60,000 nucleotides of DNA from Takakia lepidozioides (GCA_030704615.1 CM060732.1:70291053-70351052); one strand, 5' to 3'; shown: positions 12,480-24,538, counted from the first letter of the stretch. The notes: generated from the letters alone by a model not told the origin. A program made the numbers and translations.

Positions 12480-14765
12480 CTATGTATCCAAGTGCGTCTC
12501 CTATGTCGAGGCCCAGATCCGATGTCTAGGATAGCCTCTGCCGTTGGCCCATGTGTGAAGAATTGAAATCTCAAACCAAGCACAATTTCTTATATATCCA
12601 AGTACGTCTCCTATGGTATGACCCATCTAAGCCCAAGTGCAATCTCCTATGTATCCAAGTGCTTTTTCCATGTAGAGGCTCAAGTGCGTCCTCGAGTGTC
12701 ATTCCAAAATTAATTTTTGTAATTTACTTGAATTTTCAGAGACCAAAATCGTATATTTCTATAATTCTCGGCCCGCAAGTCCAAATTCTGTGAAATCAAG
12801 TTGGTGCACCCCTACTCATCAAGGGCTTTCCAATGGTCCCAAAATCGTGGCCTCTATCTAAGCCCAAGTGCAACCTCTAGTGTCATTCCAACACTTAATT
12901 TCGTAATTTAGTTGAATTTTCAGCAACCAAAATCATTCATATTTTAGGACCAAAATTGTTAATAATTCCATAAGTCTGGGGCCAATCATTGGGTAGCATG
13001 TGCCATTGGCCCATGTTCGAAGAATTGAAATCTAAGCCCTAGTGCAATCTCCTATGTATCCAAGTGTTTCTCCCATGTAGAGGCCCAAGTGCGACCTCTA
13101 GTGTCCAATGTCATCTAAGTCCAAGTGCAATCCCCCATGCATCCAAAGACCATGCAATTTGGGAGATCTCCACGTCATTGTTCCAACAAAGCCCACTTTG
13201 CTATTTTTGCCATCTCCTCTGTCGAGGCTTAATATATTTTATATATCCACTTTGCTATTTTTCGCGAATTTCCAACGACCAAAAGTACTTGAAATTCCAA
13301 ATTTCCCACGTAAAGGGTCAATCATTGCTCCCGGAAAGCCCACTTTGTTTTTTCTTTTGCGAATTTCCAGTGACCAAAAGTACTTGAAATCTCCCACACC
13401 GCAGTCCAAAAATCATGAGACCAAGCCGGTGCACCCCTTCTCATCGAGGACTTTCCAACGGCACAAAGCACCAGGGCTGGGCCCGCGGTTTGGGAGATCT
13501 CAACGACGCTACAAAACAAACAAAACAAAACAAAACAAACCGCCTCGCTCCATATATTGATCTAGGGTAGCATGTGCCGTTGGCCCAAGTGTCCAGTGTC
13601 ATCTAAGTCCAAGTGCAATCGAGAAACCCTACACTTTGGGAGATCTCCAATGTCTCCTATACTGTGTGTGGAAAATTGAGAACCAATTTATTATTTTTCA
13701 TGAATGTACTAAGTAGTAAAAATATCCAATCATTATTGATATATCTCCCGTCGAGGCTTCCCAGGAAAGCCCACTTTGCCATTTTTCACGAATTTCCGGC
13801 GACCAAAAGTACTTGAAATTCCAGATCTCCCACACCGCAGGTCCAAAATCATGAGACCAAGCCGGTGCACCCCTCCTCATCGAGGGCTTTCCAACGGCAC
13901 CAAGCACCGGGCCTGGGGCCCCACGGTTTGGGAGATCTCAACGTTACAAAACAAACAAAATAAAATAGTATTTGGAAGGAACTTCTTTATTGTATTTTAT
14001 TTGCAGGGATTTTTTATTTTATTTTATTTTTTAAGTCTTTAAATTGTCATCGACCAATGAATGATAATGCAGGCTACATGTGTTTCATTAATAATACTAG
14101 GGTTGTCTATGTCGTTGGCCCAAATGTCCAATGTCATGTAAGTCCAAGTGCAATCCCCTATGTATCCAAATGCGTCTCTTATGTGAGGCCCATGTGTGAA
14201 GAATTGAAATCGATATACTAAAATGAAGTTGGATGTTTGTTTAGTTACAAAGAATGTATGGTGACTAATGTCTACATAATATTGTAAACATGAGCAAATG
14301 TAATGTGAGTCAGAGATTGGAATTTGGTGAAAGAGTTAGAAGTTTATATTAAGACTTTTGTATATACAATCATACATTGCAAAAACCAATTTATTTTTCT
14401 CCATTAATTTATTGAGTAGTAATATATCCAATCATTGTCCCAAGAAAGCCCACTTTGCTATTTTTCACGAATTTCCACCGCAAGTCCAAAATTAATGAGA
14501 CCAAGCCGATGCACCCCTCCTTATCAAGGGCTTTCCACCCGTACTAAGCACCAGGGCTGGCCCCGCGGTTTGGGAGATCTCAACGCTACAAAACAAAACA
14601 AACAAACAAACAAACTACCTTGCTTCATATATTGATGGACATTTGTTTTTGTATTTTGTTAGGGTTGAAGTTGTGTCGTTGGCCCAAGTACTGTCCAGTG
14701 TCATCTAAGTCCAAGTGCAATCCCCTATGTATCCAAGTGCGTCTCCTATGTGAAATCGATATATT
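12480..14765 (+). repeat. composite repeat family with AAAC tract (copy group 2)
   Basis: Several head-to-tail, variably truncated units are present. Their starts lie near 12525, 12990, 13566, 14100 and 14660. AAAC-rich tracts lie at about 13515-13540, 13948-13965 and 14588-14612. Shared blocks include GTGTCCAGTGTCATCTAAG, CTCATCGAGGGCTTTCCAA and CGGTTTGGGAGATCTCAACG. The open reading frames here have no conserved domain and are treated as chance. Confidence 0.8.
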
Positions 14766-15014
14766 AAAATGAAGTTGGAACATTATTATTTTTAAAAAAA
14801 ATCGTTAAATATTGCATTTACTCCAGAATTGAGGGGGGGAAAATAAAACCCCTTTTGCACCATGAGGGCTACACACTGTAGTCAGTGAAGGGAGATCCAT
14901 TGCCTGCTGCTAAAGTGCAGCAATGTGCTCAAAGAGAGCGAACCTCTCACAGCAACCTAACCCTGTCCGAGAGACTTCCAAAAAGTTAAGCCTGCAGCTG
15001 AGATTATCGAGGAG
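14766..15014. other. spacer before the LINE
   Basis: Short stretch with an A8 run near 14792 and a G-run near 14836. No gene is seen. It may include the 3' untranslated tail of the minus-strand LINE. Confidence 0.3.
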
Positions 15015-15400
15015 CTAATCTACAACTACACTTAACGAAAGTTTAGCCTGGAAGTAGTGGCGGGGTGCTTTGACGTGTTTCCAGTTCACGTCTCTCTCAA
15101 ATTCCGGCGAGGCTGTGGAGTGGAGCTCTGAGGTCTCTCCAGCGCTGAGGGGGGAGAGCTTTCCAAATACAGTGTTCCTGCTCGTCGCTTTGACAAATGA
15201 CGCCATGGCAGGCCCACGTCGTCCTGAATGATGCATGGATTGCTGGCGCCTGCCTTGGAGTCCCGTGACAGTCTGCAACACATTTTGCCCAAGCTTTTTT
15301 CGACTCTATTAAAAGATCTTTGTACACCATAGCCAACAAAGCTAAGGTACTGATTGTCTCCTTGCTAAAGGTCTTTTTACATCTAGCATGCCATAGGTGC
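15015..15400 (-). pseudogene. LINE ORF2 C-terminal remnant
   Basis: A minus-strand frame reads STLWHLWHARCKKTF near 15365-15410. This resembles the end of the zinc-binding region found after plant LINE reverse transcriptases, where Trp-His-rich text precedes a conserved Cys. It then continues for about 60 residues with a frame change. It abuts the endonuclease part directly, which shows an internal deletion of more than 1.5 kb compared with full-length ORF2. Confidence 0.6.
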
Positions 15401-16588
15401 CATAATGTAGAAGCGCGAAGAGTCTCGAAGACCGGACATGGACTGCAGGTCTTGGAAGAATTGCAAGTTTTGTTTTGCTTTTAGGTAGGTATCGTAAGTT
15501 TCTTGATCACATCGGGGAGATTCCATTTTTCTTTGACAGACTGAGAGGCATTTGATGAGGGCCCTCACCCTCCTTTTCCTAGTGGCTGCAATCTCTCTAT
15601 TCATCTGCTGACTGGCTGCCCCCACTGCTATGAGCTTGGTCATGAACCTATCTGAAGGGTTTTGGGAGGCCAAGCCAGCCCGAGACCAAGTTGTCCGCAA
15701 GCCTTGTGCGAACTCCGGGATCTGTAACAGAGAGGCATTCATTTTGTAAAGACCCTTGCCCCTTGGGCAAGTGTTTGGAATATCCAATGAAGCCTCAATG
15801 ACGGCGTGATCAAAGCCGGGGTGGATGGGCTGTTGGGGTAGCCTCCGGGACCATTGAATGCAGTCCAAGGAGGCATAGAATCTGTCCAATCTGGCCATCT
15901 GGAGATCGGCGAGGGCTCTGTTATTTGACCAAGTGAAGACAGGGCCAGAGGGGGGCGGAGGCCCCTGGTTCACCATTTCTATTTCCACCAAATTGTGGTT
16001 GAGGGTGAGGGAGTGCCAGTGTTGAGTCTCTACCACGTCTGGGTTAAACTGACCAAGACCCCGTCTGTCGGTAGGAGACTCAACCATATTGAAGTCCCCT
16101 GCCAGCACCCATAAATCTATGTCATGTTTTAGTTCCATGTTGGTGTTTATGGACTCCCAAAGCTGAGCCCTTCCTACAGGCAAGTTCGGAGCATAAATAT
16201 TAATTAACCCCAGCCGGCCACCTTTGGCTGGGAGGTCTATGGCACAGTACTAAACTCTACCTGTAACCCAAGAGCCTTCCGAGACAATATACTGAAAGAG
16301 GGATGGGGAAACCAAGATGGCGGTGCCTCCTCTGGAACCTTCAGAAGTTGGTTTCCAAAGGGAGTTTGCTCGTGGCCAGAGATTGTCTGAGAGAGAAGCG
16401 ATTTTCCCTAGATCAAGTTTGTGTTCTTGCAGGAAGAGAATTGCATCTTTCTGAAGATAAGGGGCTAGAAAATTCTTGACGCTAGCGTGCTTTGGGGAAG
16501 CATTATCCGCCCCAAGGCCCCTGATGTTCCAAGAAGCCATGTCAATCAACATGGGGGTGGAAGGCAAGGCTGAGATGATCAATCTCAT
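15383..16588 (-). pseudogene. LINE ORF2 apurinic-type endonuclease (broken)
   Basis: The endonuclease nicks target DNA to start reverse transcription. The first part (16588-16250) contains MASWNIRGLGADN, LFLQEHKLD and GGTAILVSPSLF. These match the exonuclease/endonuclease/phosphatase fold, with the Asn and Glu active-site positions present. After a stop near 16250 the frame resumes with WVLAGDFNMVES, FTWSNNR, ARLDRFYAS and GFDHAVIEASL, the remaining catalytic motifs (GDFN and the final Asp-His). The reading ends near 15383 where the deletion begins. Confidence 0.85.
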
Positions 16589-17521
16589 TTGATGGCCTCT
16601 GACTTAAACACTTGAATTTAACCCTCTTATCAGAGGGGAGGAGGCTGTTGACCCAAATGTAGGGGCTGGGAGGTGAAGGAGGTCTTTTTAGGATTTGAAC
16701 CATGATGAGTTGGGAGGTATCCACATGAGAATTTGGAATTATCTGATCTGGGTGCGGGGTTGTGGCCAAACAAAAGGGATTTGGGGAAAGTTTTTTGAAA
16801 AAGGCTGGCTTGTGCTAAGGATGGGAGGATGATAGAGGTCAGAGAGGCAAGAGAGGTCCGAGGGTCTATAGGCAAGCTGATAGCCGGGAGGTTTTCCTGG
16901 CGGATGGCCTAGCATCAGCTGACGGGCGGATACATAGAACCCAACATCTCTTCCTATCCTTTGAGTCAGTCTAGAACAGAAAGAATGGCAGGGGCTGGGG
17001 GCTTACCTTAGAGAAAGGAGAACCCGCCTCGTGGGAGGCATCTGGCGGGGGGGCCAGGTGAGGGGAAGCCGATGGTATGGAGAAAGAGCCAATTGCCGCT
17101 TGAACTTCTTGGATGGAAGGGAGGAGATTGGCTGACCTCCGATTGTCTTCTGCAGATTGGCTCTCAATTTGGCTCATTTGGCCCAGGGGCTCCTGTCGGG
17201 GTGGGGCCACCTTATCTTTTGCCAGTGTTTGCACCCCAAGGGAGCCACTTGAGGAAGATGATTAAGAGGGAATCCCTCTGAGGTGATCTCTTGTCCTCTG
17301 CAGATCATCTTGGTGGTTAATATCTGTCAAACGTTGGTCCAACAGCCTGGAGAGAAGGGTAAAGGCATTTGATAGCACATCCTTTGCCCTGATGTGGGCT
17401 GGCTGCGTGCCCCAAGGTTTCCCCAAACAGTCCTCCCTGATCCACCATGACTTGCCTGGGGGGGTGTGGTAGATGTCTGCATCCTCCATTAGTGCCAGCA
17501 CCTGGGTGTTAGGCCTGCAGT

Positions 17522-18977
17522 TCAAATAAGGGTGTTCTTCCACATACGCCCCCCAGGTGATGGACGAGGATGGAGAAATGAGATAGCACGGTAGATGATT
17601 GGCAACAAAATCTTGTATTTTAGCCATGAGCATGCACTGAGGCTGCTGTTGGGGGGACACTTTTCAATGAAACCTAACACGTCCTGATTGGTGATCCACA
17701 GTGATTCCAGATCATGCCTATCTTCAAATGTAATGAGAATTGAGGCCGGGGGGCCTATTTTGAAGACGATGGGGGTAACACAAGAGGCTTTGGGAGCCTC
17801 GTTGGTGGACAAGGCTGAGCATCCTGGCAGCACCAGGTCTTGGAATGATTGAATGGATTTTAGAACAATGGCCACCATCGGACTGCCTGCAATTGCTGAA
17901 GGAGAGAGCTTCATAGATGGGTCCGCCTCTTGGGAGAAAGGAGCTGCGAGAGGTGGAGGGGGATTGGAGGCCTGCGCTGTGACGAGAGGGGGATCCTTAT
18001 GGGCGAAAGGAGGGGCAGACAGTGAGCAGCTAGCCTCTAGATGCATAGGATCCAAGGGTCTTTTTGTTTTTTGGCAATGTGTACTAGACTAAACTGCAGA
18101 AGATCAGCAGATAGAGATGGGCTTGGAGATAGCAGAGAGTGCGAGGGGAAGGGGGGGCTAGCTAGAAGAGGAGGGGGGGGGGGGGGAAGAGAGAGAGGTA
18201 GGATGGAACTGAGAAGAGGCGCGCGGGTTAGCCGCAGGCCCTACAATAGGGGACCTTTTCCTCTTACTAAAAGGGCAATTTACCTTAATGTGTCCATGCT
18301 TCCCACAGCCAAAGCATGTTGAGTAAGATACATCTTCAATCAACCGAATTGTGAAGTAGTTCCCTTCAGTATCGATTGGCAGTCTCACATAGTCCGGCAG
18401 CACTGCTTCATAAGGCATCATCAGCACCATTTTAGGACAACCATCTTCATTCATTTTTGTTGCGATGGTGGCCGATTTCCATGATGGCAATGTCCTGAGG
18501 ACGTCTGTGTTCATGAGAGGATCAAATACCCCCAGACAGCCCAAGTACTCTCCAAAATGGTTGGCAATGTCTGGTAGATTTGCCAGGTACTGATCTGGGA
18601 TAAAAGGTATAGAAACAACTCTAGGTCCCCACAACTTGTCGTTCTTGTTGCCCCAACTTAGAGGACCAAGGGAAGATATTTACGTTAAATCCCTTCTGAT
18701 GCGGGTTGAATTGCAGAGCCTTAGCTGCCGCAGCCGCCGATTCAAACATCACGCGATGGAACATAGAATTCGGCGCCATGGCACGCAACACAGAGAGAGG
18801 TGCCGGGGAAGGATCGGGGACTCTAAGAGAGGTAGTAACGACTGAACTGCAAACAGCTAGAGAGGAGAAAGCAGAAAGGCAATTAAGGTAGCCAGATTGA
18901 GCACCGAGAGCTAGACTAGAAAATAAGAAGCAGTCAGACTGAATAAGGAGAATTAAACAGGCAATGCAGACTCTCAA
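17522..18977 (-). pseudogene. LINE ORF1-like protein with DUF4283-like region and CCHC knuckle (broken)
   Basis: An N-terminal part near 18800-18650 (MFHRVMFESAAAAAKAL) resembles the DUF4283 region of plant LINE ORF1. A frame change leads into 18634-18158, which reads RVVSIPFIPDQYLANLP and then the zinc knuckle CFGCGKHGHIKVNCP. A third frame, 18055-17522, continues as a Pro/Ser-rich tail. ORF1 proteins coat the RNA in the transposition complex. Three frames and a G14-type run near 18172 show decay. Confidence 0.75.
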
Positions 18978-18979
18978 AT

Positions 18980-19307
18980 AGTTCTACTGCGGAAATTAAC
19001 AGGGAAGCCGAGAGGATCTGGAGCTAGGATGAACACAAGGCCACTAACTACCTCGTAGCGAGAGCCTGGGGGGGAGAAGCGCTAAGCATTGGCTCCGAGT
19101 GGAGTGACAGAGACAGCTCGAAACGCACTGAAGACTCTCTGATGGATCTACTGCGGAAATTAACAGGGAAGCCGAGTGGATCTGGAGCCTGTATGAACAC
19201 AAGGCCAGTAACTACCTCGTAGCGAAAGCCCGGGGTAATGAAGCGCTTAGAGTAGCTCCAAATGGAGTGAAAGAGACAGCTCAAAACGTCATTAATATCA
19301 GCCAGCA
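18980..19307 (-). repeat. two tandem 164-bp units at the LINE 5' end
   Basis: GGAAATTAACAGGGAAGCCG occurs at 18991 and again at 19155. The sequence between continues in parallel through GAACACAAGGCCA and ACTACCTCGTAGCGA. Tandem promoter units at the 5' end are known in some LINEs; here the position fits that role. Confidence 0.8.
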
Positions 19308-19350
19308 GCTGAGAGGGGGGAAGCAAAGTTAAGGGGCTGACGCGACGGAA

Positions 19351-20050
19351 CACGCACGAAACGATGAATGAGACAGGACAGGTATAGGATGAACCGATGG
19401 GATGTCGAGGTAGTCACCAAAAGATCAGCGAAAAAGGCTTAAATGTATTTAGAAAATCATACAAACCATGTGTTTAAAGCTTGGACTCCATTTGCTTCCG
19501 GGGAGGCCCTGCTTCAGCTGACGATCAGTAGAGAGATACGAGATAGACGAAGCGACCGTTGGGCCTTGCTCTCACCGCGAAACGCGGAGCCCCCATCCTT
19601 CCGCTCCTTCGATCCTTTCCCCATTATTTTAATTAATTCTGAACTTTTGGCTTAAATCCGGACTAAACTTAATATATATTTGAATTAAAATTAATTGAAA
19701 TATTAATAATATCATGGTGTAATGTGTGATTGAACTTTGTGAAATTACAGGTGATGTCATACTTGTTTCAAAATGTGTCATATAAAAGGTCCATTTGACA
19801 TTGAAGTGCTTAATGTCAAGTAGCAGTATTGAACAATTCATTGAACGTCCACTTGGAAGTGGAATAATGTAATATTCCATTGCAGGATCACGATAAACAA
19901 ATGGGTCGCATCGAACATGGGCCAAACTCCTACTCTACTCGATACAACTTGCTAGTAATGTTATTGATTGAATCTTCATATCAAGCACAATGTTCACATA
20001 CCACGCCATTGGAATGAATCATGTTTTGGATGTGACAAAGGCAGTAAAAT
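19351..20050. other. gene-free spacer
   Basis: No gene is recognised. The stretch is AT-rich from 19620 on. Confidence 0.4.
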
Positions 20051-20730
20051 ATTAGAATAGCATGAAACATTCGGAAGAGGTACTAGGGTAGTACAATAAG
20101 GTTTGGGGTGTAACTAGAGAGAAGTGCAATAAGGTTTGGGTTTACAGTAAGGGTTTAGGGTTTGGATTTAGGGTACAAAAAGACAAACAAATATGATGGA
20201 CTCACATTCGGTAGAATTAAGAAATGGTTGAGGAATTTGATATCCCTGTAATCATTCTATCATACCTTATCCAACAAAAGAAAATATTAAAAGAGCATGA
20301 AACATTGAGAAGAGGTAATATGGTATTACAATAAGGTTTGGAGCGTAACTAGGGTAGTACATTAAAGTTATTGGTTTATGGTAAAATTAATGGTTGAGGG
20401 GTGATGGTAAAGGTAGGGTTTTCGGTTTGGGTTTAAGGTACAAATGGACAAACAAATATGGAAGACTCACACTCGCTAGAACTTGGTGTGTGTTAGTAGG
20501 ATAAAAAATAAAAATAAAAATAGAGAAACAAATATTATGGAAGAGTCATTGGGCCGGAGAAGTATTTAGATTGAGGATTCGTCCTTGGAATCTGATATTA
20601 AGATACATATGGTTATGGTATGGATACTTCATTCCCATTTGCAGGGGAAGGGTAAGGGTTTAGACGTAACAATGGCGTAGGGTTTTGTTTAGGGTTTCCG
20701 ACGAGGGTTTAGGGTTGGGTTGAAGGCAGA
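20051..20730. repeat. degenerate tandem repeat with telomere-like TTTAGGG motifs
   Basis: GGGTTTAGGGTTTGG near 20152-20166, AAGGGTTTAGACG near 20653 and GAGGGTTTAGGGTTGGG near 20704 contain plant telomere-type units in short broken runs. The surrounding text repeats at about 240 bases: the CATGAAACATT, AATAAGGTTTGG and GACAAACAAATATG words near 20060-20200 return near 20295-20460. Confidence 0.6.
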
Positions 20731-20967
20731 AATGGTGAGCATACATGCCGGAAAACTCGCACTCGCTACAACTTAGTGACTCGCTACAACTTAGTGTGTG
20801 TTAGTAGGGTGAACAACGGAAAAGGACATGTGAAATTCCCTCTTAAACCAGGGCCAAAGATGAGAAGTATGAAAATAAAATGAAATGAAAATTTGGTGCA
20901 GAAAAGTCATAGAGCTTAGAGGGAAAATGGAAGGGGTTTAAGAGCATCCAAACATCTCGATTTACCT

Positions 20968-21480
20968 CTAAAAAGTGATTCGAAAAACGACTCGTTTTGA
21001 AGTCGGTAATAAAAAAATGTTCAGGCTGGACTCGCAACAAGTTGGCTTCTCCAGCTGGCGCAGACAACGTGCCAAAGAACCAATTGTAAAGTTTGAATTT
21101 CCCTTCCAGAACTCAAGAGAATACTGACCGTAAGCTCCATCACCGTGTCTGTGCGTGACCATTCCCGTTAGTGAAACTGGAAGCTGACCCAATCCAGAAA
21201 TCATCTTGATTGGAGTCTGGAACCTTGGTATAGGTGTTTTCCTATGATCCATTTTGTCGTGAATAATACAGAGAAACTCCTCCGGAATCATAACAGACTC
21301 ATTCCTCCAGCTATGGTGCAGTCTTCTACACGACTTTTTGGTGCCTCAAATGTTTATCAAACGCTCGTTTGTGTGTCACATGTTCCGCACTTCTCTTGAC
21401 AGATTTTTTGATCAAGTCCTTTAACATCTCACACTCCGTGCACTTTGCAAATGTGCTCCCAGTTTTACGAACCTCCACGT
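20968..21480 (-). pseudogene. DUF7869-like, transposon-associated protein remnant
   Basis: The minus-strand reading begins FAKCTECEMLKDLIKKS, then after a single frameshift near 21335 continues HHSWRNESVMIPEEFLC, IIHDKMDHRKTPIPRFQ, GLGQLPVSLTGMVTHRHGDG and NFTIGSLARCLRQLE. From memory this matches the DUF7869-type domain seen in multicopy plant and fungal genes; DKMDH and the TGM-HGHGD-like run are its typical words. The function is unknown. A splice-acceptor-like TCGCAG lies upstream near 21518-21523 on the minus strand, and palindrome 1 is 61 bases further upstream. The 3' part is unclear. Confidence 0.55.
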
Positions 21481-21583
21481 TAGGAAATATCCGACTCCGG
21501 ATGCGGCTAACAGTCGACTGCGAGACTCATTTCAACCCGAAAAGCTGTTCGTCTAGTGTTACAATAAGGAAGGGTCAGGAAGG

Positions 21584-21609
21584 GAACATCCACTGGACAG
21601 TGGAGGTTC
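21584..21609. repeat. 26-bp palindrome, copy 1
   Basis: Arms GAACATCCACTG and CAGTGGAGGTTC around GA, with one arm mismatch. It lies upstream of the DUF7869-like remnant, about 60 bases before a TCGCAG acceptor on the minus strand. Confidence 0.9.
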
Positions 21610-22154
21610 ATGAAACTAGAACCACAGTCGAAAGAGACAAATTTGAAGGGAAGGTCATCCACATTGAATCAGAAAAAACTTCCAGGAATGAAACTGAAGG
21701 ATGGAGATTCATACCTTGTTGGACTCTTCTCGTATTCGCTTCCAGTTCATTTCAAGTGGTAAGACTCTCAAAGTATCCCTCTTTCCCTCCCAATGCATTT
21801 GGTCTTATGGGGCACGAGGTCAGTATTTCCGTTGATAATGGACATAATGTTACCCTCTGCCTAAAGCATCCGTGGGCGTGGCCTCTTCACTCCACGGTTC
21901 CCATAGAGACTTGACAACCAACCCTGTTTACTCAACTTTTTGTACTCCATGTATGTGGACCTGCCAATTCCATGAATTGTCTACCACACAATCTCACAAA
22001 CATCTACACCCTCAATCGTAACGTATGCCCTGCGAGAGGTCCCTTCTAGCATGTGAAGTCGTTTTGAAACATTTAGTCCATGTTCTCTCATTTCATCGAA
22101 AGTGGATCCCCAAAACGAAGTACGGATAGCCAAGGTTTTTCGTCAATCGAAATA
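21610..22154. other. unassigned part of palindrome block A
   Basis: No family is recognised on either strand. A plus-strand frame of about 180 codons crosses palindrome 1, but its composition looks like antisense or intron sequence, so I do not call it. Confidence 0.3.
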
Positions 22155-23041
22155 TTAACAGCAGTGAAGTCTGCAGCAAGGTTTGCTGCTCACGGACCGG
22201 ACTTCCTCCAGATTAAGATTCTTGATTCTTTTTTTGGAGTGTTCCAAATCTCGATCCCTCTTCTTCCTCGTAAAATGCGGATACGCCGCTTTCTTCACAC
22301 CTGCCTCGTGATCTTCGTACAAGATACTGTCAGAAGATCTAATAAAATTCTCCAGATCATTTGAGAGTAGTCTCCCACTTTCCAAAAGTCGTGTTTTTAT
22401 TAAAGGTCATTTTACAAGAGACATCAAAGATCCAGATCCTCCAGTAAGTATTCTGGTGACAAGAACTCCAACATCGTCCTCTCCCAGTTTGTCATTGAGG
22501 ATCACCTCGTCCGGAATGCAAGCTTGAATCCTCCCCTCGAACAGTGCACCCCCATCATCACCCAACAGTACGCACTGCAAGTTTCTCCAGTTGTTTCTTC
22601 CAAGTCCTCCGCTCGGATTCTCGGAACTCTTCGATGGTTTGTGGTTTGATTCATCCTCGTCGATGTCAGAAATTTTGGCAGTATACCTTGTCTCCGGCAT
22701 AAAATCAGGATTCATGTCATGCCCTCATTGATACTCGTTATTCTCCGCATGAACTTCGCCAACATTCCATACCACCGGGGTCCCAATGGCCTCCTTCAAG
22801 GTGTCAGCATTGATATGTCTATAAGGAAGAGTACATAATGAGTGTGCTTCATCATATGAGATGAGAACCATTGAAATGGTTGAGGAAGATAATTGGTGTC
22901 CATGACAGTCCCAACCCCGGAGACATTAAGGCAATCCCCAGTTGCTACTGGAGATGAAGACCCGGGAAGAGTAAGAAACACTCTTTGACCCGTCTCTAAG
23001 CTCATGATCATCGAAACCTCCACTGCACACGCGAGGTTCAA
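22155..23041 (-). pseudogene. unidentified decayed gene in palindrome block A
   Basis: Three minus-strand segments have gene-like composition: 23041-22796 (METGQRV-like start, then TLPGSSSPVATGDCLNVSG), 22715-22407 (GRNNWRNLQCVLLGDDGGAL, IPDEVILNDKLGEDDVGVLV) and 22385-22155 (ENFIRSSDSILYEDHEAGVK). They may be exons of one gene broken by stops. I do not recognise a family. Palindrome 2 lies at the upstream edge. Confidence 0.35.
23014..23039. repeat. 26-bp palindrome, copy 2 (degenerate)
   Basis: AACCTCCACTG, centre CA, then CACGCGAGGTTC. Several arm mismatches remain, but the outer bases pair. Confidence 0.65.
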
Positions 23042-23164
23042 GAAACTGAAAACCCCTCCGTAACAACCTTACTCACAAAAGTTTTCAGTATGAGTTAAAA
23101 TTCTATTCAGAGATGAATCAATACAAAAAAAGAAATACCCTCGCGTAAGAACGTTTCAGCCTTG

Positions 23165-24142
23165 TCATATCACGTTGGGAATATTGAGACACCTGATACA
23201 TCTGGGGTTGCTTTGGCAGCACAGGTGGCTGATCTTTTGACCAAATATGGCCTCAAATCCCGGGTTATTGCATTTGTAAAAGATGAGGGAAGTAATCTTG
23301 GCACTTTGACATGAGCTCTAACATCAGTGGTGTCTTGTGAGTTGTTGGGCTTGGATGGGCCATTCATAGGTGTGTGTGTTTTGGATATGCAATGTCCAAA
23401 TGTTGTCAATATGCAACAAATGACGCCAAGGTATGTAATGACATGACAACAATCTCCATCAAGGATGCACAGTCTGAGTTGCAAAAGACTATCACATGGA
23501 CAAAAAAAAGGCGGCAAAGGGAGACAAGAATGGACAAGGGCTTGCCTCAATAGTGGGATGCAGCCTCGCAAACTCAAGACACCAGTAAAGACACGGTTTG
23601 GTTCAAATGTACTACTCTTCCAAGAGACTTTGGAATTCAAACAAACAATCATAACTTGTTATTCACGTCAGAGTTCTATGACACTTCAGTCTCGTGTGCC
23701 AACGCCATAAGTTTGGGCAATAGCACAGTGTGTCTCTTCAACGCTTGGGCCAGTGCTTCATGAATGTGTGTTGAATCAATCACGTGGGTATTAGTTATTA
23801 TCTGATGCTCTTGCGGGAGCAATTACTCTGGCAACACGATTCCGAGGTTGCATTCATCCTAAAGGAGGCAATGCGGGTGAGTGCATGGGTGAGATTGAGA
23901 CAGAACTAACATTGTTGGAATGGCGGATGAAGAAAGAGGTGGTGGGAGTGTTGGAGCCATTTTTGTCTTTTATGGAAACCTACCAGACACATAGAGCTCA
24001 CAACATGCTTTGCCTCATGCTTGATCCTCTGTTCAAAAAGTTGTCATTGCTGGCTCAGTATGTTGGAAAAGACCACAGGATGCAGATGCAGAGAAGTAGA
24101 ATAGAAATGAAATTACTATTTGGTCTGGAACATGTAATGTGA
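23165..24142 (+). pseudogene. hAT-like transposase remnant
   Basis: The plus-strand reading gives ALAAQVADLLTKYGLKSRV, IAFVKDEGSNLGTLT, a stop, then ALTSVVSCELLGLDGPF. In other frames it gives KGRQEWTRACLNSGMQPRK, LKTPVKTRFGSNVLLFQETL and finally 23885-24142 with RAHNMLCLMLDPLFKKLS. The KDEGSN, KTPVKTRF and LDPLFK words fit the RNase H-like core of hAT-type transposases common in mosses and other plants. Frame changes and stops make it inactive. No terminal inverted repeats were identified. Confidence 0.65.
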
Positions 24143-24160
24143 AGATGGAGTCTAATTATA

Positions 24161-24186
24161 TAACCTCCACTGTTCAGTGGAGGTTG
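24161..24186. repeat. 26-bp palindrome, copy 3
   Basis: Inner arms AACCTCCACTG and CAGTGGAGGTT around TT. It lies 19 bases after the last hAT-like frame. A partial copy (GACTGTCCGGTGGAGGTCC) follows near 24289-24307. Confidence 0.85.
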
Positions 24187-24538
24187 GATGAGATACAAAT
24201 GAAAAAAGTCGGACGGATGAATACTAGTGGATGAATATGGTTACGTGGATGAATAATTGTAATGACGGATGAATGTGAGCATTGACGCGACTGTCCGGTG
24301 GAGGTCCACGACTTGAGGGATGACAAAATACAAAAATTGGAGAAATGGACAAATACAGCGAAATGAGAGTATTGGACTGTAATTTCTAAATGTGCAGATG
24401 AGAAATAAGTAGATTTTCCTGTAGACTATCAAAAAGACACAGATGTCATAACATTTCCTACGGGAGAAAAATCCAGTTCACACGAGAGATTATGGAAATT
24501 CAGAGAGGTACACATGCGATGGCCACAGAGGTACATGA
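24187..24538. other. spacer between palindrome copy 3 and the Ty3 insertion
   Basis: No gene is seen. GGATGAAT words occur near 24212-24275. The last five bases (24534-24538, CATGA) are the left target duplication of the Ty3 element. Confidence 0.5.

Larger units (their letters stand above)
15015..19350 (-). mobile_element. degenerate L1-type non-LTR retrotransposon (LINE)
   Basis: On the minus strand the order is a 5' region with tandem units, an ORF1 remnant with a CCHC zinc knuckle, the ORF2 endonuclease, then a jump to the extreme C-terminal part of ORF2. The whole reverse transcriptase core is missing, so this copy cannot move by itself. Frameshifts and stops split both ORFs. Element ends are approximate; no target duplication was seen. 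Confidence 0.85.

Noticed and set aside
21369-21914. Plus-strand frame of 181 codons
   Set aside because: It overlaps the minus-strand DUF7869-like reading and crosses a palindrome whose translation (HWTVEVH) recurs in unrelated frames, so it is not a protein motif.
23170-23652. Minus-strand frame of 160 codons
   Set aside because: It is the antisense shadow of the plus-strand hAT-like sequence.
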